A stretch of DNA of 64,000 nt from Mallotus nudiflorus (taxonomy: Eukaryota > Streptophyta > Magnoliopsida > Malpighiales > Euphorbiaceae). The position numbers and the translations under genes are program-made. Under the pieces are notes generated by a model. That model was not told where the DNA came from, made no database searches, and saw nothing but the letters and a program-made list of their open reading frames with translations. The stretch is taken from contig CANTUR010000283.1 of assembly GCA_947683625.1 (NCBI GenBank), forward strand, positions 15,261,001-15,325,000, written 5' to 3'. Numbering within the stretch: position 1 is the first letter of the stretch; the number at the start of each line of letters is the position of its first letter. Shown piece after piece: positions 47,695 to 60,053 of this stretch.

Positions 47695-50334
47695 GAGAGA
47701 ATAAAGGTATGGGTGATGGCATATTTTAGGACCAAAATGTATTGACTACCCAATGGTGTTTTCAATAGCACTATTAGTGCTTTATGTATCAATTATATGA
47801 GACTTCTTGTGGGCTGCCAACTTAAGAATCTGTCTAGATTTGTCATGTCATGTCAATAAGTGCTCTCTATCCTTTTCTTTTTGTTTTCTTATATATAATT
47901 TTATTTTGCAATAATATACCAATTTAATAAAACAATATGAGCCACCACCTAACAAATTTAATTTTTATAATTTCAAATAATAATTATTTATTTTAACAGC
48001 ATAAACAACTTTCATTAGAGAATAAAAGATAATATACCAGGAGCTTAATAATAAACAAATTTAATAACAACTCACACCAAGATATAAGTTCATATTCACA
48101 CTCATTATTTTTTCAGGCAGAACCTAAACGCCAATAGTCATGACTGAGAAAGAAAGAAGAAAAACGCATGAATGAGTTTCTGAAAATTTATCTAACTCAA
48201 CAATGATTTTGAGAATATCGTTATTATTGGAGAACATACGAGCCAATTCTATAAAACACTTTAGAAGAAGATTTGTACTTTGAAATACAACGCTAGGATA
48301 GTTAGGGCCCTCGGCTTCTAATGAGATGCAATGGAAGTTTGGATACTGACATAGAAAATGCGAGTTTCATCATTCAATGTTTTTACCTTTATTTGTTAAT
48401 GATTTATTGCTCGGGAGCTAACAAGATCCATTTGCAATATCAAAATAGTTATCATTACAAAATGATATGAAATCATACATATTAAGCTTAAAGGTCAACA
48501 AAATTATTTATCAACAATATATCACAAAGAGGATACCAATGAATTTAAATTCAAAATAACACAATATTGAAAAACTATGAACAATACACAGAAAAAAACA
48601 GAGGAACGGAAAATAGCCTAACTATTTCAAGTAATTATTGAACTATAGTTCAGTAGTCTTTTTAATAGTTTTCTTAACATAGGATGAAATTTCATTTATA
48701 TAGGGGAATAATAGATTATTATCTGAATAACTCTCTTTTTTGAAAGGAGATTACAAATAATATAGAAAATTTTTCCCGTGAAAACAAAAAGAAAAATTTT
48801 TCTTGACCATATGCTTCTCAAATGCATCTAAAGAGTTAAATCAAAACAAAATCTGAATATATCTTTCAACCCAAATTAAAAAATTTATGTACCTAAACCT
48901 ACCGAGAGTGACTAGTTGCCAAATTATGCTCTAGTTCTGGTTATTGAGGATAAGGGTAATCGAATAACATCACCAATCGTGTTCAAATGCCTCCATAATT
49001 GGTGGACTGGTTCCTTCTATCATGTGCTTGGATAATTAATCAATGGATAATGCCCACATTAGCAGAAGCTTTCCATTGAAAGATGGTAGCTAGTATAACT
49101 TGTTTAGACCTATAGTTAGATTGCTGTTACTTATTATTTCAATATCAACTTGAAATAAAACCGATTTCTTCAAGAATTTATTGGGGAAGAAGAGGCACCT
49201 GATGTTGAAGAAGTAACCATAAAGTTCATTGAATTAAATATAATCATATAAATATTTTATTAGATTAAATTGAATTAGAACTCAAACAAAATTCAAACAT
49301 TTTAAAAATTTATATATTTCATGATTTTATATAATTAATTAAGAAGTCCAGCTTGAATATAAAAGTTATTTAATCGAATCCAAGGCACGTATTTAGTTAA
49401 TAAATTCTTGGAAAAGTGAAGCAGAAAGAAAAAGTTTTACGTGAATTGAATTTAAAGAAAAAACAAGTTGGGAAATTTCCAATCAAGTTTCATAAAAATT
49501 GTCCTTACATGTTTTCCAGGCCACGTTTAGTTACACCCACAACACAACGCGTTGGCCGAAAGGCCAAAAACCGTAAAAGAAAAGAAAAAGTAAGAATTGG
49601 CAATGTGAGAGGTATGGTTCCAGGAAGGAAGGCTCAACTGTGTGTGAGTCCCTGTGAAGGCCACAAAATGTCCAAAACTTTTCTATCGTTTTTCTTTCAA
49701 TTTCTGAGACAATTTGGACCAACTTTTTCTTCTTTCACACTTTAATTTTTGGCCCATATAGTCATCGACATTTCTGTCTTCATGTTACTCACTCTACTTT
49801 TCCGAACAAACCTTAATTTCTTTTCTTTGTATTTCCATTTTTATTCAATTTTTTCTTTTTAATATATTTTATAGGTTACTTATCTCTTTTCTTCTTTAAT
49901 TGTATCCAATTATATATTCGTAAATACACTGTGCATCAGCTCTTAATTATTCAGTTCTCAACATTTAGAAAAACTCATTTGATAAATTTTTTAAAAAACA
50001 AACAAGTAGCTGTTAGATACATATATAAGTTAGTGTTTTCCTCCATTTCCTCAATATAATGTATAATATATATGGCTCACTTAAAACTTTAACATATTAA
50101 AATATATTAAAAAAAAGTGTAACCTTCCTTTAGGTTTTTTTAATGAAAGTAAAATTAAATCAATAATTAGACTGATAGTCCACTAATTAAAAGTCTGTCC
50201 CATAAAATGAGAAATCATAAATTTAAATTTTTTTAATATAGCTTTTAAGAATTTTTAATCCAGCAAGGGACAATATAAGAAAGATTAACTTATTTATTTC
50301 GTTCAAATGACACATACAACCATATATAGTCTAT
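47695..50334. other. Intergenic region
   Basis: Promoter of the PADRE gene followed by AT-rich DNA. The open frame of about 109 codons at 49416-49745 (plus) has no recognisable domain, and its composition is not convincing. No RNA gene or clear element is seen. The right edge is the target-site copy of the solo LTR. Confidence 0.55.
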
Positions 50335-50339
50335 TTATC
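50335..50339. repeat. Target-site duplication, left copy (TTATC)
   Basis: TTATC immediately precedes the LTR start at 50340 and is repeated at 53690-53694. Confidence 0.75.
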
Positions 50340-51624
50340 TATAATATCCCGTGTTTTTAAATGTTTTAATATTTCATCGGGATATGTAGTGTTAATAATT
50401 TTTGTATATATATTATGATATTTTTACGAGTTGGTATGTATTTAAAACTTATTTTAATTATTGTATATTATTTTAAGTGCTTTACGTAAAATTTTCTCGG
50501 GATTTGCATTTTCGGAAAAATTTTCACGTAAATAATTTACCATTAATTATTTTAGTTAGATTTACGGACTTGCATGAACTCATATATATTTTTAAAATAC
50601 TAAATAATGTATATATGTGTATTTATTTAATTAGGGTTTGATTAATTATCCTATTATTTTATTATTTATTTATTCATTTTATTGTTATTTAATTATTTTT
50701 ATTTAGTATTAAATTATTAAAATATTAAATTATATGTGTGTGGTGTATATTTAATGTGTGTGATTTTATATTATTTTAATATATAGTGTAAAGTATATAT
50801 ATATACATATATACATTTAATATTAAAACAAAAATTAAAGTTTGATTTATTTACAACTTTGCCATTGAAGCTTCTCCCTCACTCTCGACCACTTCCCTCA
50901 CCGTTCCGGTCGCTACCATCTCGTTTCCTTGCCGTCGGTATGCCTCTCGATGTGCCACCTCCTTCCCCAGCCTTCCCCACCGCCAGCAGCGCCCTATTCC
51001 GTTGAGTTTTGGCCAGAATTAGCTCGGGAAGCCGATAGTGGAAGCTACGTCAATCACGTCGTTTTCGGCCACCGTTTTTGACACCGCCTGTCTCTTTCTT
51101 CTCCTTGAGCTCCGGTGAGTGTGATTCCAAGCTTTGTTTCACTTAAAATGGTCTTGATTTGCTTAGGTTTTGATTTTGCAATTTCGGCCTATTAGGGTTC
51201 TTGATTTTTTTGAACTTAAATTTGATTGATTCATGAAAAATTACTTCACAAATGTTGATCCTAGTAGCTTAATATACATGTGTGAATTTTTGTAGAATTT
51301 TTTGGGAATTATTTTGATTTTTGGGTATTTTTGAATATTTTAATATTATTTTCTAATTTTCGGAAATTAATTAATTAAATTATGAAATTGTGTTTTATGA
51401 TAAATATAGGTGTTTAAATGAATTATAGAAATTTATTTGGAATTTTTATGTATTTATTTTGAATTTATTTAGGTTTATGTAATTTTGGAAAATTAGGTTA
51501 ATTGTGTTTTTAATTAAAATTAATTGGTTAATTGAGTTTAATTATTGATATTATTGATAAATATGTTGATAAAATTAATTTTGGATAATTATACTATTTT
51601 TGGTGAATTTTTGAATGAATTTTA

Positions 51625-51625
<1 letters not shown>

Positions 51626-51703
<78 letters not shown>
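51626..51703. repeat. (TA)n microsatellite, 78 bp
   Basis: Uninterrupted TA repeats inside the solo LTR. Confidence 0.95.
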
Positions 51704-51706
<3 letters not shown>

Positions 51707-52350
51707 GTATTTTGGTAATTTTACCCTAAATTGACTAAAAATGTAATTAAATTGGTTTTAATAATTATTTAAGGTATACAAATGATTTCTAAAAATTATT
51801 TAGTATTTTTGATTAATTAAAACTATTTTTCGTGAATTATTTTCAATTTTATATATAATATACGATTTTTCTAATAAAATGAGTTTTTATTGGTTTTTAT
51901 TGTGTTTTAAGGTTAATTATGTAATTTCTACTTATAAAATGTATTTCTGTGATATAAGGGCATTTTTGGTATTTTATAATATTCTGTGATTGTGGACCCC
52001 GGTCGGTAGACTGTAGTTTAGAGTCCGATCGAGGGGTTGTGGATGAGTTGTTGTGCCTGTTTTTTGAAGTGTGTTTCTTTGTAGGACTGGCTCTACTCTT
52101 TGAGTAGAGAGATGTCCGTTTTACAGGGGAGGTTCTGTCGAATTTTGGATAGAATTCTCGTAAAACGTGATATTCGGTCAAACCCTAATTCTGTTTCTGT
52201 GTCCAATATTCTAGATCGAGTTTCTAGGATTTTTCTATTAGGTTTATTCCGATGTCTGTTATTTATTATTTTTTTAGTTGCGCCGAGATCGAAGTCTAGT
52301 GGACCAGGCCCGTTGGACCCATCTCGAGGAGCGCACTAAGTGTGAGTTAC

Positions 52351-52353
<3 letters not shown>

Positions 52354-52404
<51 letters not shown>
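52354..52404. repeat. (TA)n microsatellite, 51 bp
   Basis: Second uninterrupted TA tract inside the solo LTR. Confidence 0.95.
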
Positions 52405-52406
<2 letters not shown>

Positions 52407-52889
52407 TTAGGGTGCATGATTTAGAAATGTATGTTATTTTAATTAATTATGCATAAATAACTCAATTAGTATTTAAGTTTATTTTTGGTTTATCTTTGGT
52501 TTTTTTTTAGTATATTGTAAATTATTTGCATGCTTTATTTAACATTTATACTTAAAATGTTTTTAAATATATTTCTAGTTTATTTTGTAAATATATTGGA
52601 TTTATTTGAAGTATATATACTCAAAATATACTTGATTTACTTTTGGTATATTTCTAGTATATATATGGTTTATGTTGTTGTTTATTTCAAATTCATGCAT
52701 CATTTATTTTATGAATGTATGTTTTATTTATTAAATGAAGGATATCAATAGAACGTGCTACCTAGTGGGCAGCACTAGGACTGAGTACGTATCGGTACGC
52801 TTATAGCATTTAGGCTATATTACTAACCTGTTTGAGGATATTGATTAGATTTGATTTATCTGATGTGTGAGATATGGTTTGGGAGTGTG

Positions 52890-52985
52890 ATTGCTGGAGC
52901 TCGGTTGACCAAGTGTCTCGGGGCCAATCACATTGACAATCAGACTGCTGGAGCTCGGTTGACTTAATGTCTCGGGGCCAGTCTA
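52890..52985 (+). repeat. Tandem pair of GCTCGGTTGAC units in the solo LTR
   Basis: TGCTGGAGCTCGGTTGACC...TGTCTCGGGGCCA occurs twice, about 53 bases apart, followed by similar AATCACATTGAC and GTCTACTGTCC ends. A single diverged version lies on the minus strand near 5790-5860, in the LTR of the same family. Confidence 0.8.
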
Positions 52986-53689
52986 CTGTCCAAATGGAAC
53001 AAATGAATATATTGGAGTAAGTGAGCCTGTATGGCTAGAGTGTTGTCTAATACTGTTTTGAGGTTGCGATATTCTAGGGTTCCATTTGATCCTTCATAAA
53101 CGATGATTTTCAATAAAAATATATAAAATGAATTTATTGCATCTGTATGTATTTGCTTGTATATATATGCATATTATATATACTTGATTGTGTGCATTGA
53201 CATTTAGTATGCATATATATATATTATAGTAATTCACTCAGTGAGGTCTGACTCCCCTCTGTTGACCATTTTTCAAGAGAGTCATCATCTTCAGACCTCA
53301 GTAGCAGGCCTGTACATCGGATTTCTTCCACCCCGCTTCTTTGTGTAAACTGCTTATCTGAGTCTTGAGTTTTATTTTTACAATCTAGACACTGCAGTAG
53401 TTATGGTTGTTTCAGAGATGTGGTGTATTGTATCTATATGAGACATGTATTTTAAGAATTTGAACTGAATTTGTATTAAAGGAGTTATTTATATATGAGA
53501 TGAGAATTTGATTTAATTTCGTTTGACGGAAATATTATTTTGATAATTATGATTTTATTTCCGCTGTATTAAGTGTTGTTATTATTATTATTGTATGTTT
53601 TATTTTATTTTAGACTTATTACGGGTTTCGAATTCGAAAGAATTCTCATTCCCTAGCGCCAGTCATGACCCCTGTTTTGGGTCGTGACA

Positions 53690-53694
53690 TTATC
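53690..53694. repeat. Target-site duplication, right copy (TTATC)
   Basis: Directly follows GTCGTGACA, the solo LTR end. Confidence 0.75.
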
Positions 53695-55129
53695 TAAATT
53701 ATTACTGATAACTAATAGTTGTTACCAATAGCTAATAATCTATGGATATTATGTGTTTTGTAAAATTATAATAGTTGTTGTTAATTGTTTATTTTGTTAT
53801 AAAATATAGATTTTAATTAATTTGTATAAAAATAATCATATCTCATATTTATTTTTTGAATAATAAGTTATATATATGTATGTGTGTATGTTCAATTATT
53901 ATAAATATCAACCATGATTATATAGGATATAGAAAAAAAATATTATTTACACTTAAAATTATAAATATTGAAAAAATTATATTTATTGTTTAAATAATTA
54001 TTTGACAATAAATTTTAAATAACAAATTAAAATCTATTGTTATTAGCATAAAAATTGAGGAGTTTTGAAATTTTTTATTAATATAATTTTTAATTCTTTT
54101 ATTTGTGTAAATGTTTTTAATAATTTTATAATTAATTTTTTTATTAGGTTAAAATTAATTAATTAAAGTTAAAATGATAAGATGGTAAATATATTTTAAA
54201 AAATGTAATTGTTGGTGAAAAATTTTAATTTGGAGCTAATATTAATTAGAGTTGCTTAGTGTTTTAACAACTACCGAGTAATAATTTAAAAACTCAACCA
54301 AACATAATTAAGGTGTAAACAACTAACAGCTCCTAGTAACATTTAATTTATAAATATTTAAAATAAGTTATATCATTAAATTAGGCAAGTTTTGACGGAC
54401 TATTTATTGCTACCTTGTTCCATAGTGAATTATACATTATCAAATATAAATTTGCGGCATTCTATTACAATTTAATATATATTATGTGATATCTAACCTG
54501 TTTAAAATAAATGATAAAATATATTATTATATGTTAAAAATATTTGATTAAAAATAAAATTTACTTATTAAAAGATTTAATTATTTAATTTAATTGTTAA
54601 AAAAATAATATAAATCGTGTGCTAATCAATTTTCAGCTTTTTCACTGTCACATCCCAATCTTATCTAATAATTTTTTCTCATGGCATGATTCACAACTGA
54701 CAAGCAAGTTTGGAAATTAAGTCACAACTTCGGTAAAAAGTTGAACTATGATCAACCCACAAACGCAAAAGTGCGTTAAAATAAGAAAGTACCAGTTGAG
54801 CTTTATATAAAGCACCCTCGTCAGCAAGCTTTCTATTAAAATAGTATTTCTTTTTAAAAAAATAGTCAAAAGCATCTCTTTTTTTTTTTCTTACTTTTCA
54901 CTTGTTTGTTACACATTTATGTTGGGTCTATAATATATTGTTAATAGTACTTTCTTTTTAATGAAGTTCTAGTAGGTAAATAATTTTCTTATTTTTTATG
55001 AATTTGATACATCTAAACTTTTTATAAACTGTACGAACGAGCTTCACCTCTACTGAGTAATGAATAAGGAGCAGATCTAAGGTCTTAGATTAGAAATCCT
55101 CTGTTTTTATAGCTAAGTGAAACTGGTTG
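53695..55129. other. AT-rich intergenic DNA between two LTR elements
   Basis: No coding frame, structural RNA or clear repeat is seen in about 1.4 kb. Confidence 0.6.
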
Positions 55130-55134
55130 ATTGT
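55130..55134. repeat. Target-site duplication, left copy (ATTGT)
   Basis: ATTGT immediately precedes the 5' LTR at 55135 and recurs at 60054-60058, immediately after the 3' LTR. Confidence 0.8.
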
Positions 55135-55563
55135 TGTTGGTATCCCATATCAGTATTCTATTCTAATAAGGGTTATATTTTTCTCAAAAAGGAGGATTAC
55201 TTGAATAAAAAAATTACTTTACAAATGAAGTCTCATTCTCTTCTAAATAAAATAATCCTACAAGATTAAAGAATCATATTATTAAAAGGTTTGAACAATA
55301 TTTTCTCCTATAAATATATCTCATGACATCTAATGTCATTCATTCTCATCATTCAACATCACTAAAACATCATTTCATCACCATATCATTCAAGCAATCA
55401 CTCTTTATTCTCTATTATATTCTACCTATTCGCTTTACCATATTTTTTTCTCATACCACTACTAACTTAAGCTTCAGAGTATTTATGGGGGAAATCATGT
55501 CCTTTTACTTATTCTCCTCATCAGTGTAGGTTCTATAAGCAAAGTATCAATTTGGAGTTATTA
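55135..55563 (+). repeat. 5' LTR of the 4.9-kb element
   Basis: Aligns end to end with 59635-60053. Shared landmarks are AGTATTCTATT, AATAAGGGTTATATTT, AGGATTACTTGAATAA and TTCAAGCAATCACTCTTTAT. It ends TTATTA where the 3' copy ends TTATCA. It contains CCTATAAATATAT near 55309, a plausible TATA region. Confidence 0.85.
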
Positions 55564-55565
55564 AG

Positions 55566-55580
55566 TGGTGTTGTCTGTGG
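55566..55580 (+). promoter_or_regulatory. Putative primer-binding site of the 4.9-kb element
   Basis: TGGTGTTGTCTGTGG starts three bases after the 5' LTR end. It matches the plant Tat-type TGGCGCCGTCTGTGG pattern with C-to-T changes, the expected decay of methylated transposons. Confidence 0.6.
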
Positions 55581-56729
55581 AAAAAATCAAATTCAATTCC
55601 AAATTATCTTTGCTTACTAGGAATTTAGCTCAACCTCTCAAAGACGTAACCAAATCATAATTTCTCTAAACATAATCATAAAGAAATCTAATTTAGTCAT
55701 CAGTGACAAATTCATATTAAAAAAGTGTAAAGATCATTAGGGCAATACTTTCTTATCTGCTTTGCACGGGAAACTGATCCATTCTTACAATGCACATTCC
55801 TCGGAAGTTGATTATATTGTTTATAATACAATCTTGGCTTTAGACTTTACCTCTGGGTGTTAGTAGCTTATCATCAATTGAAGGAGGCACACATGATTTG
55901 AGATAGTTGAAGCAAAGACTTAAAGTGCCCAATTGGTTTATAGAGTTGTGCAGCTTTAAGCTTCTAATTACTCGAGCAGTAGATTGGTATATAAAGAATT
56001 TCTCAAAAATTATTGGTAGAATGAGCTCTGAACTATAAGCAACAACTTCATTATATCTTCAATTAAGTGCAGAACGCAAAGGCATGGCATTCAAGATCTA
56101 TCCATCTACGATCATAATATTGATAAGCTTTAAAATCCTTTACATTAACAGATAAGTTTCCATATTTATATTTGTCTTATTCAAATACTTGATTAAACAG
56201 TCTCATGATTCTATACCTCATAAACTCATTGTAACCTCAACGGGATCATGCCTTAACAAAAATTTATTGTAAAGTTATATGGTTAGATGATCAAGTCACG
56301 AGGCATGAAAGGTTCAACAATGTTGTAATGACATTCTTATTGTTTGACTTGCTGTGGGATTAGCCTTCTATGATGATGAATTAGCATGGAAAAAGAGCCT
56401 AGATTGACCTCTACTCAAAATGCAAGAAGATTAGCCATTGGAAGAAGCAAACTCACTACCAGTCCAGATGTCCTACTTCATTCAGATTTATAAATACAAA
56501 AAATAAGATATAATTCAAATCAATAACTCAGAAGATGAAAGTTTTGGCAATGGTCAAACTTGAATGACCATTTCACATCACCACAACTTCATCAAAAGGG
56601 GGGGATAAGAAGATAAAAAAAGAAGAAGAAAGGGGATGCATATGAGTTTTAAAGAAAGTTCTGATGTTGATGTAGTAGTTCCTAAGGTTAGAATTCAAAA
56701 TAAATAGTAAGACAGCTGGGCAACTAAAA

Positions 56730-57770
56730 TGAATAACTAAGCATTCGAGCATCGAGGCTTGGAAGTAATTCAAAACCCGAAAAAGATGTAGTGATGAAAA
56801 GAAGCTGGAAATCTATATGTTTTCCTCTAAATTCATAAAGTTGGACCACATGACCTCATACTGAGATTGAAGAATACGAGTATTCGATGAATGGTTCTCA
56901 AAATTGAAACCGAGTATTAAGTGAACATCAAACATCAAATACCAGACACTGAGATTTCAAGTGTCGAGCATCTAGCATGGAGCTTCAAAGCACCAAGCTT
57001 CCGAGCATCGAGCTTTCCAGCACTAACAGTCAGATATTTGAGCTGACCGAGCACCAAAGCACCACTAAAGCTGGAGAATAATCAGAAATGCAGGTTTGAA
57101 ATCATTTTCTTCATTACTGACCCTTGAAATTCCATACATCAAAACTTTAAATGAGCGTTGGATACTAAACATCTGCTTTGTGAGCATCCATCAAACTCTG
57201 AGTAATAAAATTTTAAAGCATGAGACCATCGAGCATCCGAGTTTAAGCATCAAAGAATCTGAGTTTGAGCATCAAAGAACGTAAATAAATTTTTTCTGAA
57301 CATTAAAGTCTTTAATATCCTAGCATCAACTGAGCATCGAGCTTAGGATACTGGGCATCCAACAAGCACCCTTCATAAGCATTTAGACTCTGGGCATTAA
57401 ACAATAAAATTCCAAGATAATTAATCACCCTAGCTCATTATTCTCTAGCTTATGGGAGTTTAGAGCACACTATCTTGGAGTTGTAATCTCACCATCAGAT
57501 TTCTGAGTTAAAAAATGTCCAGATTTGAAAGCACTGTAAGAAAGATAAAAGCTGAGAGTTTGCGCCCACTAAAGTACACATTAAAGAAGCCCTGAGCTCC
57601 GAGCGTCGAGCTTCAAATTACTAAGTCATCAGAGCATTGAACAATTAGAACACCTGAATCCTGGTTCTTAGTCTTGACTTTATTTGGAACAAAGCACCAA
57701 ACATCAAAAATTTAGATATTAAAGCATCGAGACCTCAAACTAGCATCCATTACCAAACACTAACTTCATA
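56730..57770 (+). repeat. Degenerate GAGCATCGAGCTT-type short repeats
   Basis: The phrase (CC)GAGCATCGAGCTT and variants (GAGCACCAAAGCACC, GAGCATCCGAGTTTAAGCATC, GAGCGTCGAGCTTC, AAGCATCGAGACCTC) recur many times. Examples lie near 56741, 56963-57024, 57050, 57223-57280, 57329, 57599 and 57721. The spacing is irregular, so this is a dispersed cluster of a 10-15-bp motif rather than a clean tandem array. Confidence 0.7.
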
Positions 57771-59000
57771 GGCATTCAAACTCCCAACAAAAAGCAAAAA
57801 ATCCTAGTTAACTTTGAAAAGATAAGTTTCTCTCTTAAATCATTTGATATTTATTTTCATACAACATTTATGATGAAAGCACATTTACACCTCTATTTGA
57901 AGATGCATGCTCATGAAAATGATTACATTGTCACACATGACATTATTTATTTTACTATAGTAATAATGACTTATTACATGAACATATATTTATATATACA
58001 CACTTATAAAAATAAAGATGCACTGTATTGTAGCTCTGTGCATATAAATTTGAAAAACATGTGTTAATCATGATAATATATATTCATAAAAATTTAACCA
58101 TTAATTGCTAAAGGAGATCAAACAACTCTAAGATTCTCATTCTTTTGTTATGTATTATTATAGTTAAATAGTGCAAGCATAAATGCTACTTTGAGCATCT
58201 CAATGACAATACTCAAAATTATTGACAATAAAAAATAATGGCCTTTGGGAACTTGATCCAGTTGTTAATCTCGAAGCAACATATTTTCATGAAGTTGGAT
58301 ATACACAGAATGCCAATGAATTGGATACACAAAAACTTAAGCAACATCTTCAAAGACAAGGTCATTCAAGCAACAATTAAAGCAAATAACAAACATAAAT
58401 ATTTATGAATTCGAAGGCCATATAAGAGTACATTAGGAGATAAGTTTCTCTAGTTTCTCTTAATATTATTTATTTTATTTATTTCAGCATCTTGTTCATT
58501 CTTATATAAATATTTATAGTTTGTCTCACAAGCACGCTTACACATCTACACATAAATGTTTGTCCATATATACATGGTTATTATTCATGCAAAATATACA
58601 TCAATTACATTTGATATATTTATTACATAAGGACTGATAATTAAATGGAGATCAATCAAACAATCCCAAAACTATTGTTCTTTTATTTATCACTATAGAT
58701 AACAAAAATGTATTTACTGAAGATATTACTTTAAGCACCAATCAGTCTAAGTGGTCAGACATTTTGAACACCTCACGCGGTACCAACATATGGAAATTGT
58801 CAAATGACATCCGACATACTATCGAGTAGTCATCATTATGGCAGCCAAAACATCTCCTCTTCTGACATACGAACAGATGTGATAGTTACGCGATTCAAAT
58901 TTTAAAAAAGGCATCAAAATGACATAGTGGTTATCAACCTTATGCATATCACTATTAGTTGTCCCTCCATGCTGAGCATTTAAAGCTCCAACATTAATGT

Positions 59001-59340
59001 CCAGTAACTAAAAACTAGCACCATCAGGTTGCTTCGATGGTACTGAGGTTCGGTACTCGGGCCACACTTTTAATACACCGAGACTATATGACACTTGGGC
59101 TGTGCTTTTAATGCACCAATAATAAGTCCAGTAACTGAAGCTGGCACCCTCAGGTCGCTTCTATAGTACTGAGGTTCCGAGCATGTATGCCTCGCGTCTT
59201 TGTACCGAGCATTTTAGCCTCGAGCATTTAAAACCAGTGACTAAAGCTGGCACCCCTAGGTCACTTCTATAGTACTAGGGTTCAGGACTCGGGTTGCGCT
59301 TTTAATGCACTGAGCATCAAAACTCTAGCGACGGCTAGTT
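59001..59340 (+). repeat. Tandem repeat of about 105-127 bp near the 3' LTR
   Basis: Units starting CCAGTAACT begin at 59001, 59128 and 59234, with a partial fourth near 59322. Each carries CTGGCACC..CAGGTCGCTTC, ATAGTACTGAGGTTC and usually GCTTTTAATGCACCGAG. Tandem repeats before the 3' LTR are, from memory, a known habit of Tat-branch elements. Confidence 0.8.
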
Positions 59341-59634
59341 CTACCACGTTTTCCCTATACTAGCAGGTCAATCCCTTACACTAGGCATTTGTATTGCAGG
59401 TTTTATGCACTCAAGTTTAGCTGACACTTCAACGATGTTTTTATAACATGATTTTAAGATTCGGTACCCAACTTCATCTTTTATTGTGACTGAGGCTAGC
59501 TACCTCAACTCACTCTTCCATATCAAACACAGTGATTTAAGCAGTCTCTCTCTAGATGGAAAAATGATGTTTCCATCACCTCATAAATTCGGATATATCA
59601 GACGTAAATATTCGAACAGACTTTCAGGAAGAAT

Positions 59635-60053
59635 TCTTGATATCTCATATTAGTATTCTATTATAATAAGGGTTATATTTCCCCTAAAAAGAAGGATTAC
59701 TTGAATAAGAAGATTACTTTACAAAGGAAGTCACATTCTCTCCTAAATAAGGTAATCCTACAAGACTAAGGAATTATATTCTTAAGAGGTTTAAGCAATA
59801 CCTTCTTCTATAAATGCATGTCACGTCATTCATTTTCATTATTTAACATCACCAAGACATCATTTTATCACCACATTATTCAAGCAATCACTCTTTATTC
59901 TATGTTATATTTTATCTATTCATTTTATTATATTTTTTTCTCATACTATTATTGACTTAAGTTTTAAAGTATTTATAAGAAAAATCTCGTCTCTTTATTC
60001 GTTTTTCTCGTAAATGCAAGTTATACAAGTAAAATATTAATTCAAACTTATCA
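59635..60053 (+). repeat. 3' LTR of the 4.9-kb element
   Basis: Direct repeat of 55135-55563. It starts TCTTGATATC (terminal TG changed to TC) and ends TTATCA, followed by ATTGT. Confidence 0.85.

Larger units (their letters stand above)
50340..53689 (+). mobile_element. Solo LTR of a Ty3/gypsy element, 3.35 kb
   Basis: The block begins TATAATATCCCG and ends GGGTCGTGACA, flanked by TTATC on both sides. From memory, related plant gypsy LTRs begin TGTAATATCCCG or TGTAACACCCCG, so the second base is probably a G-to-A change. No primer-binding site or pol follows, and the duplication abuts the ends directly, which defines a solo LTR left by LTR-LTR recombination. Its right third shares ordered motifs with the LTR copies at 3240-4006 and 4972-6060. 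The block contains two long TA tracts and an internal duplicated unit near 52890-52985. Open frames inside (for example 52100-52339) are not genes. A GC-richer stretch near 50880-51120, ending in CTCCGGTGAGTG, resembles a transcribed leader with a splice donor. Confidence 0.85.
55135..60053 (+). mobile_element. Non-autonomous LTR retrotransposon, 4.9 kb, no recognisable proteins
   Basis: Direct repeats of about 420 bp form the ends: the 5' LTR at 55135-55563 and the 3' LTR at 59635-60053. They are flanked by the 5-bp duplication ATTGT. The 5' LTR starts TGTTGGTATC; the 3' LTR ends TTATCA. Just inside the 5' LTR is TGGTGTTGTCTGTGG (55566-55580), resembling the TGGCGCCGTCTGTGG primer-binding site of plant Tat-branch gypsy elements. 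The 4.07-kb interior holds no protease, reverse transcriptase or integrase motif in any frame. Instead it holds repeat-rich sequence (56730-57770 and 59001-59340). By eye the first 130 LTR bases differ at roughly one base in eight, so the insertion is old. This fits a LARD-type derivative mobilised by a related autonomous element (inference). Confidence 0.85.

Noticed and set aside
47591..47722. 44-codon upstream extension of the PADRE frame, starting MPSPIPLF
   Set aside because: The family begins MGNC, and the TATA box at 47687-47694 lies inside this stretch, so it is promoter and leader, not coding.
49416..49745. 109-codon plus-strand open frame as a small gene
   Set aside because: No recognised domain, no supporting promoter, and no splice or family match; Lys-rich wording follows from A-rich DNA.
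52100..52339. 79-codon open frame as a gene
   Set aside because: It lies wholly inside the solo LTR defined by target duplications and has no known domain.
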